In this document: positions 1 through 6,884 of the stretch, in pieces
How positions within the stretch are numbered: the stretch's first letter is position 1
How the letters are laid out: each line of letters opens with the position of its first letter
Origin: VAZQ01 sp035300505
GTDB taxonomy: Bacteria > Pseudomonadota > Alphaproteobacteria > Rhizobiales > Xanthobacteraceae
Assembly: GCA_035300505.1 (NCBI GenBank)
Contig: DATGVJ010000145.1
Span: forward strand, 1-15,157
DNA length: 15,157 nucleotides
Direction of reading: 5' to 3'
Notes under the pieces: model-generated
The model's database searches: none
What the model was told of the DNA's origin: nothing
The model's input: the letters and a program-made list of their open reading frames with translations, nothing else
Made by a program: the position numbers and the translations under genes

Positions 1-732
1 CAGCGGGATTTCGAACAGGCGCAGACCGCTTTGGTCACCGCGCAGAATGATGTCCGTACTGCCGAAACGGGGCTGGAAGCGGTCCGAAACCGGCTTCGCA
101 TTTTGGGCAAGACCGACGAAGAAATTACGACCTTCGAACAGACCGGCAGGATCAATCCGGAAACACCGATCTATTCCCCGATATCGGGCACTGTCGTCAG
201 CCGCAAGGTGGGGCCCGGCCAATATATCAATACGGCGACGAGCAGCGACGCAAGCTTTGTCATCGGCGATCTCTCGACGGTGTGGCTGATCGCCTACGTG
301 CGCGAGACCGACTCTGCGAAAATCCAAACCGGCCAACAGATCAGCTTTACGCTCATCGGAAGACCGGGCGAAGTTTACCGGGGAAACATCAAATACGTCG
401 CCACCACGATAGATCCGAATTCGCGGCGGCTCATGATTCGCACGACCATCAACAATCCAGTCGGATCCTTGAGACCGGAAATGTATGCCAGCGTCAGCAT
501 ATTTACCGATGAAGGGGACTCCTGGCCGGCTGTTCCGCGTGATGCGGTCATCTACGAAGGCGCCGCCGCCCATGTTTGGGTATCGATTGAAAATCAATCG
601 ATCGAGCGGCGGCTGATCAGGCCAGGCTTGATCGATGGCACAATGATCCAGGTGCTGGAAGGATTGCGACCAGACGAGAAAGTGATCTCCAAAGGTAGCC
701 TGTTCATAGATCGCGCCGCCACGCGCGCCTAG
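1..732 (+). CDS. Efflux RND transporter periplasmic adaptor subunit (HlyD/CusB-like), 5' partial
   Basis: This is the C-terminal 243 residues of a membrane-fusion (adaptor) protein; the frame is open from base 1, so the start lies outside the window. These proteins bridge an inner-membrane RND pump and an outer-membrane channel in the periplasm. The order of elements fits: the end of a coiled-coil hairpin (about residues 1-40, with DFEQAQTALVTAQNDV), the second half of the lipoyl-like domain (IYSPISGTVVSRKVGPGQYI), a beta-barrel segment (FVIGDLSTVWLIAYVRE) and a membrane-proximal domain ending in DEKVISKGSLFID. It resembles metal-efflux adaptors (CusB/CzcB) more than drug-efflux ones, but I see no metal-binding His/Met cluster in this part. 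The next gene on the strand is an aminotransferase, not an RND permease, so the pump must be upstream or elsewhere. Confidence 0.9.
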   Translation, partial: QRDFEQAQTALVTAQNDVRTAETGLEAVRNRLRILGKTDEEITTFEQTGRINPETPIYSPISGTVVSRKVGPGQYINTATSSDASFVIGDLSTVWLIAYVRETDSAKIQTGQQISFTLIGRPGEVYRGNIKYVATTIDPNSRRLMIRTTINNPVGSLRPEMYASVSIFTDEGDSWPAVPRDAVIYEGAAAHVWVSIENQSIERRLIRPGLIDGTMIQVLEGLRPDEKVISKGSLFIDRAATRA

Positions 733-775
733 AGCATTTCCCGCAATGGCCGAATCGGAAAATTCACATCCGCTG

Positions 776-801
776 TGTTTGATAACGATGATGTTCAAAC
801 A
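776..801. promoter_or_regulatory. Inverted repeat upstream of the aminotransferase gene
   Basis: TGTTTGA-N12-TCAAACA is a perfect 7-bp inverted repeat, ending 25 bases before the aminotransferase ATG at 827. It lies in the only non-coding gap (733-826) between the adaptor and the aminotransferase. It could be an operator or just a weak hairpin in the leader. No regulator family is recognised from the sequence. Confidence 0.25.
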
Positions 802-826
802 TTGCACCGAAAGATAAAATACCGCC

Positions 827-2011
827 ATGCCTGATGTAATTCCTTTGAACGATTTGATGCGTGCCAATGCTCCAATTCGCTCTGAGCTTGATCGCGAGAT
901 AGGGCGCGTCCTCGATAGTGGTTGGTTTCTGAGGGGGCGACAAGTCGAGTCCTTCGAAGAGGAATGGGCTGACTATTGCGGTCAAAAGTTCTGCATCACG
1001 TGCAATAGCGGCACGGACGCTCTCACATTGGCTGCGGCGGCATTGGATATTTCGGAGACCAGCGTGCAGAGCAATACGTCAGCCCTGACCCCGATTGGGC
1101 TTCACCGCGGCGGTGCCAGGATCAGGATCGTCGATGTTCTCGACGATGGCCGGACCGGCCCGGAGTTGAAAAATGCGGTTCCGGTGTTGCTTTTCGGCCG
1201 CGCACCATCCGCTGCGGAGGCCCGCCATCGCATTTTCGACGCAGCACATGCCCATGGCTGGCGTCCATTCGCGCACGCAACAGCATGCTGGAGTTTCTAT
1301 CCGACCAAGACTTTGGGCGGCCTGGGCGACGGTGGGGCCGTCACGACCAATGATCCAGCGGCAGCCGGCCTGATGCGGGATCTTTGCGGCCGCGACGACC
1401 GTTTCAAAGATGGGCGGCAGATAACTTCTCGGATGGACGAAATCCAGGCCGCGGTCCTTCGCATCAAATTGAAATATCTTCCGTCGTGGCTCGAACAACG
1501 GCGCGAGATCGCAATGCGCTATCGCGCGCTCCTGCCGCCTTGCGCTCAGCTTATAGCGGATTCTCGCGACGACCTGCATCATCTGCTCGTTATTCGCGTC
1601 GAACAGCGGGATCAATTGCAGGCCTACCTGTCGTCGCACGGGGTGGAGACCAAGGTCCATTTTCCCAAGCCGCTTCACCAGTTGGACGGCCCGTGGTCGG
1701 ATCAATTCCGGCAACTGCCGACAGCCGAACGATGGTGCCGATCGATTCTGACATTGCCCTGCTTTCCGGGATTGAAGGAGACCGAGATCGCGTACGTTGC
1801 GGATCTGATCGCTGGTTTTTACGAAAGTTCTGCCCGTCATCAAGAGAGAAATCCCGTGACAAATGGAATGGCGCCGCAAGGACTACCTTGTCCCGCCGGC
1901 AAAACTTTGAGTTTCGATGGATTTTCAGACGCCCCCTGTCAGCCCTCCCTTCGCACCGCGGACGCTCAATACTATAGATACAAGCTTACCGAGAGAGGCG
2001 TAGCCAAATAA
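827..2011 (+). CDS. DegT/DnrJ/EryC1/StrS-family PLP-dependent aminotransferase (sugar aminotransferase type)
   Basis: A 394-residue fold-type I aminotransferase of the family that aminates nucleotide-linked keto-sugars for surface polysaccharides or antibiotics. Visible landmarks are SGWFLRG (31-37), the phosphate-binding NSGTDAL (60-66), the cofactor aspartate in FDAAHAHGW (Asp138), the lysine in SFYPTK (Lys161, Schiff base) followed by GGLGDGGAVTTND, and SRMDEIQAAVLRIKL (201-215). The segment between NSGTDAL and Asp138 is about 20-30 residues shorter than in ArnB-like members, so this is a compact variant with the key residues kept. The recognisable domain ends near residue 333; the last 60 residues match nothing I know. 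No sugar-nucleotide genes are next to it, so the substrate cannot be inferred. Its end overlaps a small opposite-strand ORF by 26 bases. Confidence 0.85.
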   Translation: MPDVIPLNDLMRANAPIRSELDREIGRVLDSGWFLRGRQVESFEEEWADYCGQKFCITCNSGTDALTLAAAALDISETSVQSNTSALTPIGLHRGGARIRIVDVLDDGRTGPELKNAVPVLLFGRAPSAAEARHRIFDAAHAHGWRPFAHATACWSFYPTKTLGGLGDGGAVTTNDPAAAGLMRDLCGRDDRFKDGRQITSRMDEIQAAVLRIKLKYLPSWLEQRREIAMRYRALLPPCAQLIADSRDDLHHLLVIRVEQRDQLQAYLSSHGVETKVHFPKPLHQLDGPWSDQFRQLPTAERWCRSILTLPCFPGLKETEIAYVADLIAGFYESSARHQERNPVTNGMAPQGLPCPAGKTLSFDGFSDAPCQPSLRTADAQYYRYKLTERGVAK

Positions 2012-2129
2012 TAGTCGCAATGATTATGACCAACACCGCGATGAGCGCTGGAAGAGCGAGTGCGCGCCAATCGTACCGATTCTTGAGTGAACGCTGTTTG
2101 CGTTCATTGTCACGATCACGCGAATTCAT
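1986..2129 (-). CDS. Candidate 47-residue single-pass membrane protein
   Basis: A short ORF whose ATG (2127-2129) follows a good ribosome-binding site, AGGA six bases upstream. The product has a charged, arginine-rich N-terminal half (MNSRDRDNERKQRSLKNR), then one strongly hydrophobic helix at about residues 23-43, and ends WLRLSR. This layout, with a basic cytoplasmic tail and one membrane span, is typical of small membrane proteins. A 71-residue reading from an upstream start is possible, but it lacks as clear a ribosome-binding site. Its 3' end overlaps the aminotransferase gene tail-to-tail by 26 bases. Function unknown; it may be a chance ORF. Confidence 0.4.
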   Translation of the reverse strand: MNSRDRDNERKQRSLKNRYDWRALALPALIAVLVIIIATIIWLRLSR

Positions 2130-2658
2130 CTCGTTCCTATGATCAATGCAAACACAACACGTTGCCGCTCCAATCCCGACGGGCAATTCGGACCGCGGCA
2201 CGGCCCGCTGGCAGCTTGGGTAAAAGGCTACACCAGCTTTGCGATGAGGAGGAAGGGGCCACTGTGACGCAGGCCAGGATGCACGCCCATTCCATGAGTA
2301 TCCATTCGTTCAAGAATAAAACAGCGGCATACACGCATGCGCCATCGTTGCTTCCTTTAAGTTGAAACAAAATAATTGGCGGAATTTCACCCAAGGAATC
2401 CCCGAAATCGGCAATTATCCGCCGAGTTTAAGTGATCCAGCTACGACGAGAGAGGTTTGTCGGCAACACAATGCATTATGCAGATACGATAAATTCCGGT
2501 ATCGCAAAACATTAAAGCGGCTATGCTTAATCGATGTGCACGATCGAAGAAGCCATGGATGAGAAAATGAATCTCACGGTTCGCGGGTCGAAAGCGAACG
2601 GACTGCAGTCCCCTTCTGCGATTTGTGCCATTGTCACTGTCTCACTTGAGGGATATTG
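2130..2658. other. About 0.5 kb with no recognisable gene
   Basis: Reading frames here on both strands are short, low in coding character and give no familiar motif. The stretch is richer in A+T than the surrounding genes. The only local structure I can point to is a small perfect palindrome, TGCATTATGCA, at 2472-2482. No tRNA-like fold or repeat array is visible. It probably carries the promoter of the receiver-domain gene that follows, but no convincing -35/-10 pair stands out. Confidence 0.5.
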
Positions 2659-3051
2659 ATGAAGGCGATTGCGAACCATGAAGTAAGTAAAGCCAAACGC
2701 ATTCTTGTGGCAGTTGAGGATATCACCACCGCACACACAATCGCGTTTTGGCTTACGCAAGCAGGACACCACGTCATCGGCATTGCAAAGACTGTGCAAG
2801 AGGCGACGGCCTACAGTTATAGATTGCCCGATGCTGCCCTGTTGGACATGGTTCTGAGTGGCAAGCTTATTTGGAAGGTAGCCGAGCGTCTTGCCGAACG
2901 GCGCGTGCCGTTACTGTTACTCACGGGTGCCAACGAAGCCATCATAACGCCGGCACGCTGGCAGCGTGTACCCCTGCTCAGTAAACCAATCACCTTCGGC
3001 ACATTGATCGCACGTACGGATCGACTGTTACGGGGTGACCTGGATCCTTGA
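2659..3051 (+). CDS. Orphan response-regulator receiver-domain protein
   Basis: A 130-residue protein that is almost all one CheY-like receiver domain, with no output domain. The family marks are present: the acidic pair Glu20/Asp21 in ILVAVED, the phospho-acceptor Asp63 in ALLDMVLSG, Thr89 in LLLLTGAN, and Lys109 in LLSKPITFGTL. The ATG at 2659 is preferred over the TTG one codon upstream because GAGGG lies six bases before it. Proteins of this kind relay phosphate or act by binding partners. No histidine kinase is nearby, so its partner is unknown. It converges on the flavin cassette, but nothing else links them. The N-terminal 13 residues are an extension before the first strand. Confidence 0.85.
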   Translation: MKAIANHEVSKAKRILVAVEDITTAHTIAFWLTQAGHHVIGIAKTVQEATAYSYRLPDAALLDMVLSGKLIWKVAERLAERRVPLLLLTGANEAIITPARWQRVPLLSKPITFGTLIARTDRLLRGDLDP

Positions 3052-3075
3052 ATGGTTTACCTAGCCGTGGCTTAT

Positions 3076-3114
3076 GACCTGAAGGTCGCCTACGGCGGAG
3101 CCGCCTAAAGGCGG
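3076..3114. terminator. Cluster of small hairpins between convergent genes
   Basis: In the 119-base gap between the receiver gene and the four-helix protein gene lie GACC-TGAA-GGTC (3076-3087) and CCGCC-TAAA-GGCGG (3101-3114). An upstream GGCGG at 3094-3098 could compete for the second stem. The position between converging genes fits transcription termination from either side. There is no T-tract, so intrinsic termination is not proven. Confidence 0.25.
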
Positions 3115-3170
3115 GACTCCAAACGGGAAGCGTCCATTGGTCAACCAACGAAACTTGCCTGGATCAATGT

Positions 3171-3623
3171 TCAAACCGTTCCGCGCAGTTCTCGAGACCG
3201 GCGGCGGCCGAGCAGAATGTGAACCAGCGCCAAAATCGGCAGTGCAAATCCAAACCCAATGTGGACAAGGCTGGCCCAGGTTCGAAGCGATTCTGAACCC
3301 AGATAGTAAAGCCCAAAAGCGGTTACGATAAGCAGCGCATTGGATCCCGCAATCACCATCCCTGAATTGCGATTACGATTGCTGCGCCAGGCACGCAGGA
3401 TGTGCAGAGGAACAAGAGCCCCGAACAACATCAGGATACCCATCGCGGCACCGCCATGGAGCATCAATAGATTGGCGGCGATAGGCTGCCACATCTCGGC
3501 GTCGGGACCGGTCTTGAGCGCGTCCGCAACAAGCCATGCAGCGCCGGTGACAAACAGCGCCGAAAGAAATCCGTAGAGGGTTCTACGAAATACAGGATCA
3601 AGCCGCAAAGCGTTCTTCCTCAT
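3171..3623 (-). CDS. Four-helix membrane protein with four intramembrane histidines, candidate b-type cytochrome
   Basis: A 150-residue inner-membrane protein with four hydrophobic segments at about residues 16-36, 50-76, 88-108 and 116-138. Histidines sit in helix 2 (His56, His74) and helix 4 (His121, His135). The pair in helix 4 is 14 residues apart, as in classical di-heme b cytochromes, and the pair in helix 2 is 18 apart. I infer a small heme-b protein passing electrons to the periplasmic flavoprotein encoded two genes upstream; heme binding is not proven. It is last in the cassette. The ATG at 3623 overlaps apbE by 26 bases. A TTG at 3608 has a much better ribosome-binding site (GAGGAAG just upstream) and may be the true start, giving an 11-base overlap. 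I do not recognise a named family with certainty. Confidence 0.75.
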   Translation of the reverse strand: MRKNALRLDPVFRRTLYGFLSALFVTGAAWLVADALKTGPDAEMWQPIAANLLMLHGGAAMGILMLFGALVPLHILRAWRSNRNRNSGMVIAGSNALLIVTAFGLYYLGSESLRTWASLVHIGFGFALPILALVHILLGRRRSRELRGTV

Positions 3624-4554
3624 GCCAAGTGGACGTCGCGCAGGTGCTGCCATCCGCCAGCACCAGCATGGCGCTCGCACCATACCGATCGAGCAGCGGC
3701 GTCGCATCCGCGCCTTGGATCATGACAACCTTTGTCAGGCCATCCGCCACGACACAAGTGGGAGCCGCTACCGTGGCGCCGGCGGCTGCCGTGACGGGTT
3801 CTTGGGTATGTGGATCAATGATGGCGCAATTGGCGATACCCGATGCCTGGAACAGGTCGATGCGACCACCGCTGGATGCGAGCGCGCCATCCATCACGCG
3901 CACTGAACAAAGCAAACGTTGGGGATTGGACGGGTTTCGGATGTAAACTGTCTGCGGCTGCGGACCAAACGCCGCGAGATCGCCACCGGCATTTACCAGT
4001 CCTTGCGTCATACCCTTGTGTCGCAACACGTCCAGAGCCCGGTCAACTGCAAAACCTTTGGCGATCCCGCCAAGGTCGATTTTGACGCAAGGTTGCCGAA
4101 AACGGACCTGGAATCCGGGAAGAAGTTCGATCGCATCTTCGATTCGACGCGATGCCGAATCTTGGACCTGATGTTGGACCTGATATTGTCTTGCGTCGGG
4201 AAGCAAGCCCAAGGCCTGCAATGCCGGAGCGACGTTGATATCAAAGACGCCTGCTGAATGTCGATTCAAGCGGACGGCGATTTCCAGGACTTCGAATGTC
4301 CATGCATCGACAGTGACAGGATTTGTGCCGGCTTCGCGATTGAGACGAGAGAGATCGCTCGCCGGATCATGAAAGCTCATCAACCGATGAACCCGCGCGA
4401 CCGCCTCAAATGCTTCTTCGACGGCCACCTCCAATTCCGCCAATGACCCGACCGCCAATAACGCATCGGCCAATGACACGTGTGAGGCCGTAATCTCGAC
4501 AAAAGTGCCGAGCAGCGGCCTTGCACGTCGCACGCTATCGGGCGCGGCTTCCAT
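3598..4554 (-). CDS. apbE: FAD:protein FMN transferase
   Basis: A 318-residue ApbE-family enzyme that transfers FMN from FAD to a Ser/Thr of a target protein outside the cytoplasm, using Mg2+. Family motifs run in order: RPLLGTFVEI (12-21), MSFHDPASDLSRLN (59-72), the core KIDLGGIAKGFAVD (158-171), VNAGGDL (187-193), IIDPHT (245-250) and the metal-site ADGLTKVV (270-277). Two points are odd. No signal peptide or lipobox is visible at the N-terminus, although most ApbE proteins act in the periplasm. The usual histidine before the IIDP motif is absent (NCAIIDP). The gene overlaps the FMN-binding protein gene upstream by 20 bases and the four-helix gene downstream, so translation is probably coupled. 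The obvious substrate is the upstream FMN-binding protein. No strong ribosome-binding site precedes the ATG. Confidence 0.93.
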   Translation of the reverse strand: MEAAPDSVRRARPLLGTFVEITASHVSLADALLAVGSLAELEVAVEEAFEAVARVHRLMSFHDPASDLSRLNREAGTNPVTVDAWTFEVLEIAVRLNRHSAGVFDINVAPALQALGLLPDARQYQVQHQVQDSASRRIEDAIELLPGFQVRFRQPCVKIDLGGIAKGFAVDRALDVLRHKGMTQGLVNAGGDLAAFGPQPQTVYIRNPSNPQRLLCSVRVMDGALASSGGRIDLFQASGIANCAIIDPHTQEPVTAAAGATVAAPTCVVADGLTKVVMIQGADATPLLDRYGASAMLVLADGSTCATSTWHEEERFAA

Positions 4555-5005
4555 AGGCCGCCAAAACTCTCTTCACGCCTTCGGTCACGTGGTTGGAGGA
4601 AAGCGTCGCGCCGGAAATATTGCGGATGTCGCGGTCTACCTTGAGGGCGCTGCCGCTCGTTTTGCCGACGAACTGGGACAGCCAGCTGTTTTCCTTGACT
4701 TCGCCACCGTAGGATTCCCGATATTGCAGAATCTCCACGCGCTGGACCCGCCCTCCAGTGTCGAGAGCGACCGCATAGTCGATGTACAGGTGCTTTCCGA
4801 TGACGTGGTCGACGACAAATACCCCTAGAACCTGGCTTCCGGCCTGAGCTTTCCAGGCGCGGCCATCTATGGCTGCGAAACTCGTCGCCGATGGAAAAGC
4901 TTGCTTTTGAGCTTGCGCGATCGAGAGGTATTGAACCGCGCCAGCCGGCGACGCCATCGACGCAACGACTGCGGCTGGCGCTGTCAATCGAATCCAGGAA
5001 GTCAT
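4535..5005 (-). CDS. Secreted FMN-binding-domain protein, probable covalent flavoprotein
   Basis: A 156-residue protein with an N-terminal signal peptide (cleavage likely after SPAGA, residue 23) and an FMN-binding domain like that of NqrC/RnfG. The flavin-attachment motif SGATLSS lies at residues 131-137; by family knowledge the threonine of SGAT (Thr134) carries the FMN. The preceding VEILQYRESYGGEV (90-103) and WLSQFVGKT are also typical of the domain. The acidic residue usual six places before the acceptor threonine is Arg128 here (RNISGAT), which is unusual. GAGAGG six bases before the ATG is a strong ribosome-binding site. No membrane anchor remains after cleavage, so it should be a soluble periplasmic electron carrier. 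Overlap with apbE makes it the likely ApbE substrate. Confidence 0.88.
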   Translation of the reverse strand: MTSWIRLTAPAAVVASMASPAGAVQYLSIAQAQKQAFPSATSFAAIDGRAWKAQAGSQVLGVFVVDHVIGKHLYIDYAVALDTGGRVQRVEILQYRESYGGEVKENSWLSQFVGKTSGSALKVDRDIRNISGATLSSNHVTEGVKRVLAAYGSRAR

Positions 5006-5077
5006 TCAATCCTCTCAGTGGTTAGAGTTGACGCTTTGCAGCGCCGTTTAAGACCGCGCGGTTGAGCCGGCGGTGCA

Positions 5078-6703
5078 TCAGAAGAAAAAGCCCAGTCCGC
5101 CGAGAAACGAATCGGATTGAGCCCCGGCCGGATCGCGATTGATGACCTTCTGGTACGTCGCCTTCAGGACAAGTTTTGGGGATGGGAAAACCGCAATGCC
5201 CAAAGTGTGGAATTGCAGTTGGCCAGCCCCTGTCGGCGTGTTCGCGTCGGTTCCAGCAAACCCGCTGGTCTGCAGGTTCTCGTAGGTGTAGCGGTAGAAC
5301 GGCACGGCCTCCCATTCGCTGTTGAGGATTGTGCCAAGCGGAAAATGGTACGCGATCTCGCCAGAAGCCGCATACATCGTCTTGCCGACATTGTTGGTAG
5401 GATCGGTGTCGTTGTTGGCGCGCATGTTCTCCGGTTTTCCCAGGAATACCTGGGCATATTCGCCGCGCAGTTCCAAACCGGTGTCCGGAACGCGGTAGCG
5501 GAACTCGGCATCAAAAATCCCGAGACTTGCCCGGCCCAGCGTGTTGCCGAAATCCCCAAATGCACCGCGCGGGGTCACATTCGGAGAAAAGTAGCCGCTC
5601 ACGCTGCCCGCGAATCCGGGCAGAAAGGACGGCCGAAAGTCCAGTTTTCCGGCGTAGGCCATCGTGTTGCTGAGCTGCCGGAAATCGCCGACCACGGGCC
5701 GGGAATCGTGCAGCGCACTGAGGCCGGTAATGCCCGGCGCATAGCCACCCGGAAGGAGAAGGACCCCGTTGGCATCGGACCGCAAATCGAAGCCGCTACC
5801 GAAGTCCTCAATGCTCGTGCTGATCTGGACTTGGTAGCTCAGGCCATCCATAAGCCTGCCGTAGATACTCGACGACGGCACCATGAAGGTCGACGGAATA
5901 AGACCGTTGTAAATCTCCGGGCGGTTGACGCTATAGAACTGGGTCGGCTCGTGGCGCTGGTTGATGAAGCCGATCGGCACCAGATCGATGCCTGGGGCGC
6001 GCCAATTGAATTGATCCGCAATTTTGAAATCGACGAACATCTGCTCGATCTCGGCCGAGCCATGCCGCTTGTCGTCAGCATCGAAAGCAATCCCGCCGTG
6101 TTCTAACTCGATTTCAGCATTGAAGATGATGTTGGGGGTGATCGCATAGGTCGGCAGCAATACCAGCCGATGCGCATCGAAGCCGTTTTGCCATTTGCCG
6201 CCCGCGTCGGGGTTGCGGAATGCCCCATATTTGACTTCCCCATAGGCCCCAAAAGCGAGCCCCTCCACCGGCGAATCAAGCAGACCAAGGATGGGCTTTT
6301 TGGGCTGCATGCCCGGGTCGGCTGGTGCTTTGGGCGATGCTTGACCCGCTGCTTTGGCCGGTGCTTGACTTGTTGTTTTGCCCGGTGTTTCCCCCGCTGC
6401 TTGGGCTCGCACCCCGGGTTCAAGTGCCCCCGTGCGAGGCGCAGCGGGTTTCGCAGCGGGAACTGGCTCGGCCGGTTGCTGTTTCTTGAGCTGGCCTTCC
6501 AGCGACTTGATGCGCTGTTCCATGGCCTGAAGTTTTTGCAACAGCGCTTCTGTCGATGTCTGTGCACCAGATGGGGACGACGCATCTTCCGCCGCACCAG
6601 CAGTGCCGTTGCTTGCGGTCAATATCGAAGCCGCCGCGATCAAGGCCGGAAAAACCCGACGGCGTTTTGTGCCCCCAACACACACACCTGTTCGAATAGA
6701 CAT
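5078..6703 (-). CDS. Outer-membrane porin with N-terminal coiled coil
   Basis: A 541-residue protein with a signal peptide (cleavage near AGA/AED, residue 37), a short coiled coil at about 51-76 (EALLQKLQAMEQRIKSLEGQ), a low-complexity Ala/Pro/Lys/Gln linker to about 135, then a long region of alternating hydrophobic and aromatic strands ending GGLGFFF, the terminal Phe expected by the outer-membrane assembly machinery. The barrel resembles the phosphate-selective porin (OprO/OprP) superfamily, but selectivity cannot be read from sequence. The coiled coil and linker may tether the barrel to peptidoglycan or form trimer stalks. AAGGGGG before the ATG is a good ribosome-binding site. The next gene, the FMN-binding protein, starts 72 bases downstream on the same strand, so this is probably the first gene of the flavin cassette. 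It could instead be independently transcribed. Confidence 0.85.
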   Translation of the reverse strand: MSIRTGVCVGGTKRRRVFPALIAAASILTASNGTAGAAEDASSPSGAQTSTEALLQKLQAMEQRIKSLEGQLKKQQPAEPVPAAKPAAPRTGALEPGVRAQAAGETPGKTTSQAPAKAAGQASPKAPADPGMQPKKPILGLLDSPVEGLAFGAYGEVKYGAFRNPDAGGKWQNGFDAHRLVLLPTYAITPNIIFNAEIELEHGGIAFDADDKRHGSAEIEQMFVDFKIADQFNWRAPGIDLVPIGFINQRHEPTQFYSVNRPEIYNGLIPSTFMVPSSSIYGRLMDGLSYQVQISTSIEDFGSGFDLRSDANGVLLLPGGYAPGITGLSALHDSRPVVGDFRQLSNTMAYAGKLDFRPSFLPGFAGSVSGYFSPNVTPRGAFGDFGNTLGRASLGIFDAEFRYRVPDTGLELRGEYAQVFLGKPENMRANNDTDPTNNVGKTMYAASGEIAYHFPLGTILNSEWEAVPFYRYTYENLQTSGFAGTDANTPTGAGQLQFHTLGIAVFPSPKLVLKATYQKVINRDPAGAQSDSFLGGLGFFF

Positions 6704-6785
6704 TGTCAGCCCCCTTCACATCGGACCTCGCCCGCACCGCAGACTTCGTCCGGAAAGCGGGTCGCATCCTGATCTTGCCGATGGA

Positions 6786-6815
6786 AGTATGAGGGCGCCT
6801 ATTCTTGCGTGTCAA
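6786..6815 (-). promoter_or_regulatory. Candidate sigma-70-type promoter of the porin-flavin cassette
   Basis: On the minus strand a perfect TTGACA (6810-6815) is followed after 18 bases by CATACT (6786-6791, four of six matches to TATAAT). A strongly A+T-rich stretch lies just upstream of the -35 box, as for an UP element. Transcription would start near 6780 and give a leader of about 75 bases before the porin ATG. Confidence 0.45.
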
Positions 6816-6830
6816 TAAATATATACAATA

Positions 6831-6851
6831 TTAGAATTCATGTAATTCTAA
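6831..6851. promoter_or_regulatory. Perfect inverted repeat, candidate operator
   Basis: TTAGAATT-N5-AATTCTAA is a perfect 8-bp inverted repeat in an A+T-rich stretch. It lies 15 bases upstream of the candidate -35 box of the porin promoter and also upstream of a possible promoter for the divergent SEC-C gene. Read on the minus strand the half-sites are TTTAGAA and TTCTAAT. These resemble halves of the rhizobial iron-control element bound by Irr (TTTAGAA-N3-TTCTAAA), but the spacer here is nine bases, not three, so the match is not a true one. It may be a binding site for a dimeric regulator of the cassette. Confidence 0.4.
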
Positions 6852-6884
6852 ACTACTTGCTCGGTGCATAGATGAGTTTCTTCT

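Noticed and set aside
1079..1879. Minus-strand reading frame opposite the aminotransferase
   Set aside because: The plus strand carries the PLP motifs in order; the antisense frame is a composition effect.
3094..3114. CRISPR-like or tandem repeat made of GGCGG units
   Set aside because: Only three short G/C-rich units with no regular spacing; better explained as small hairpins.
5117..6106. Plus-strand reading frame of 329 codons opposite the porin
   Set aside because: It is antisense to a porin with signal peptide and terminal Phe, has no ribosome-binding site of note, and no recognisable domain.
6831..6851. Irr iron-control element
   Set aside because: Half-sites are similar but the spacer is nine bases rather than three, so I call it only an unassigned inverted repeat.
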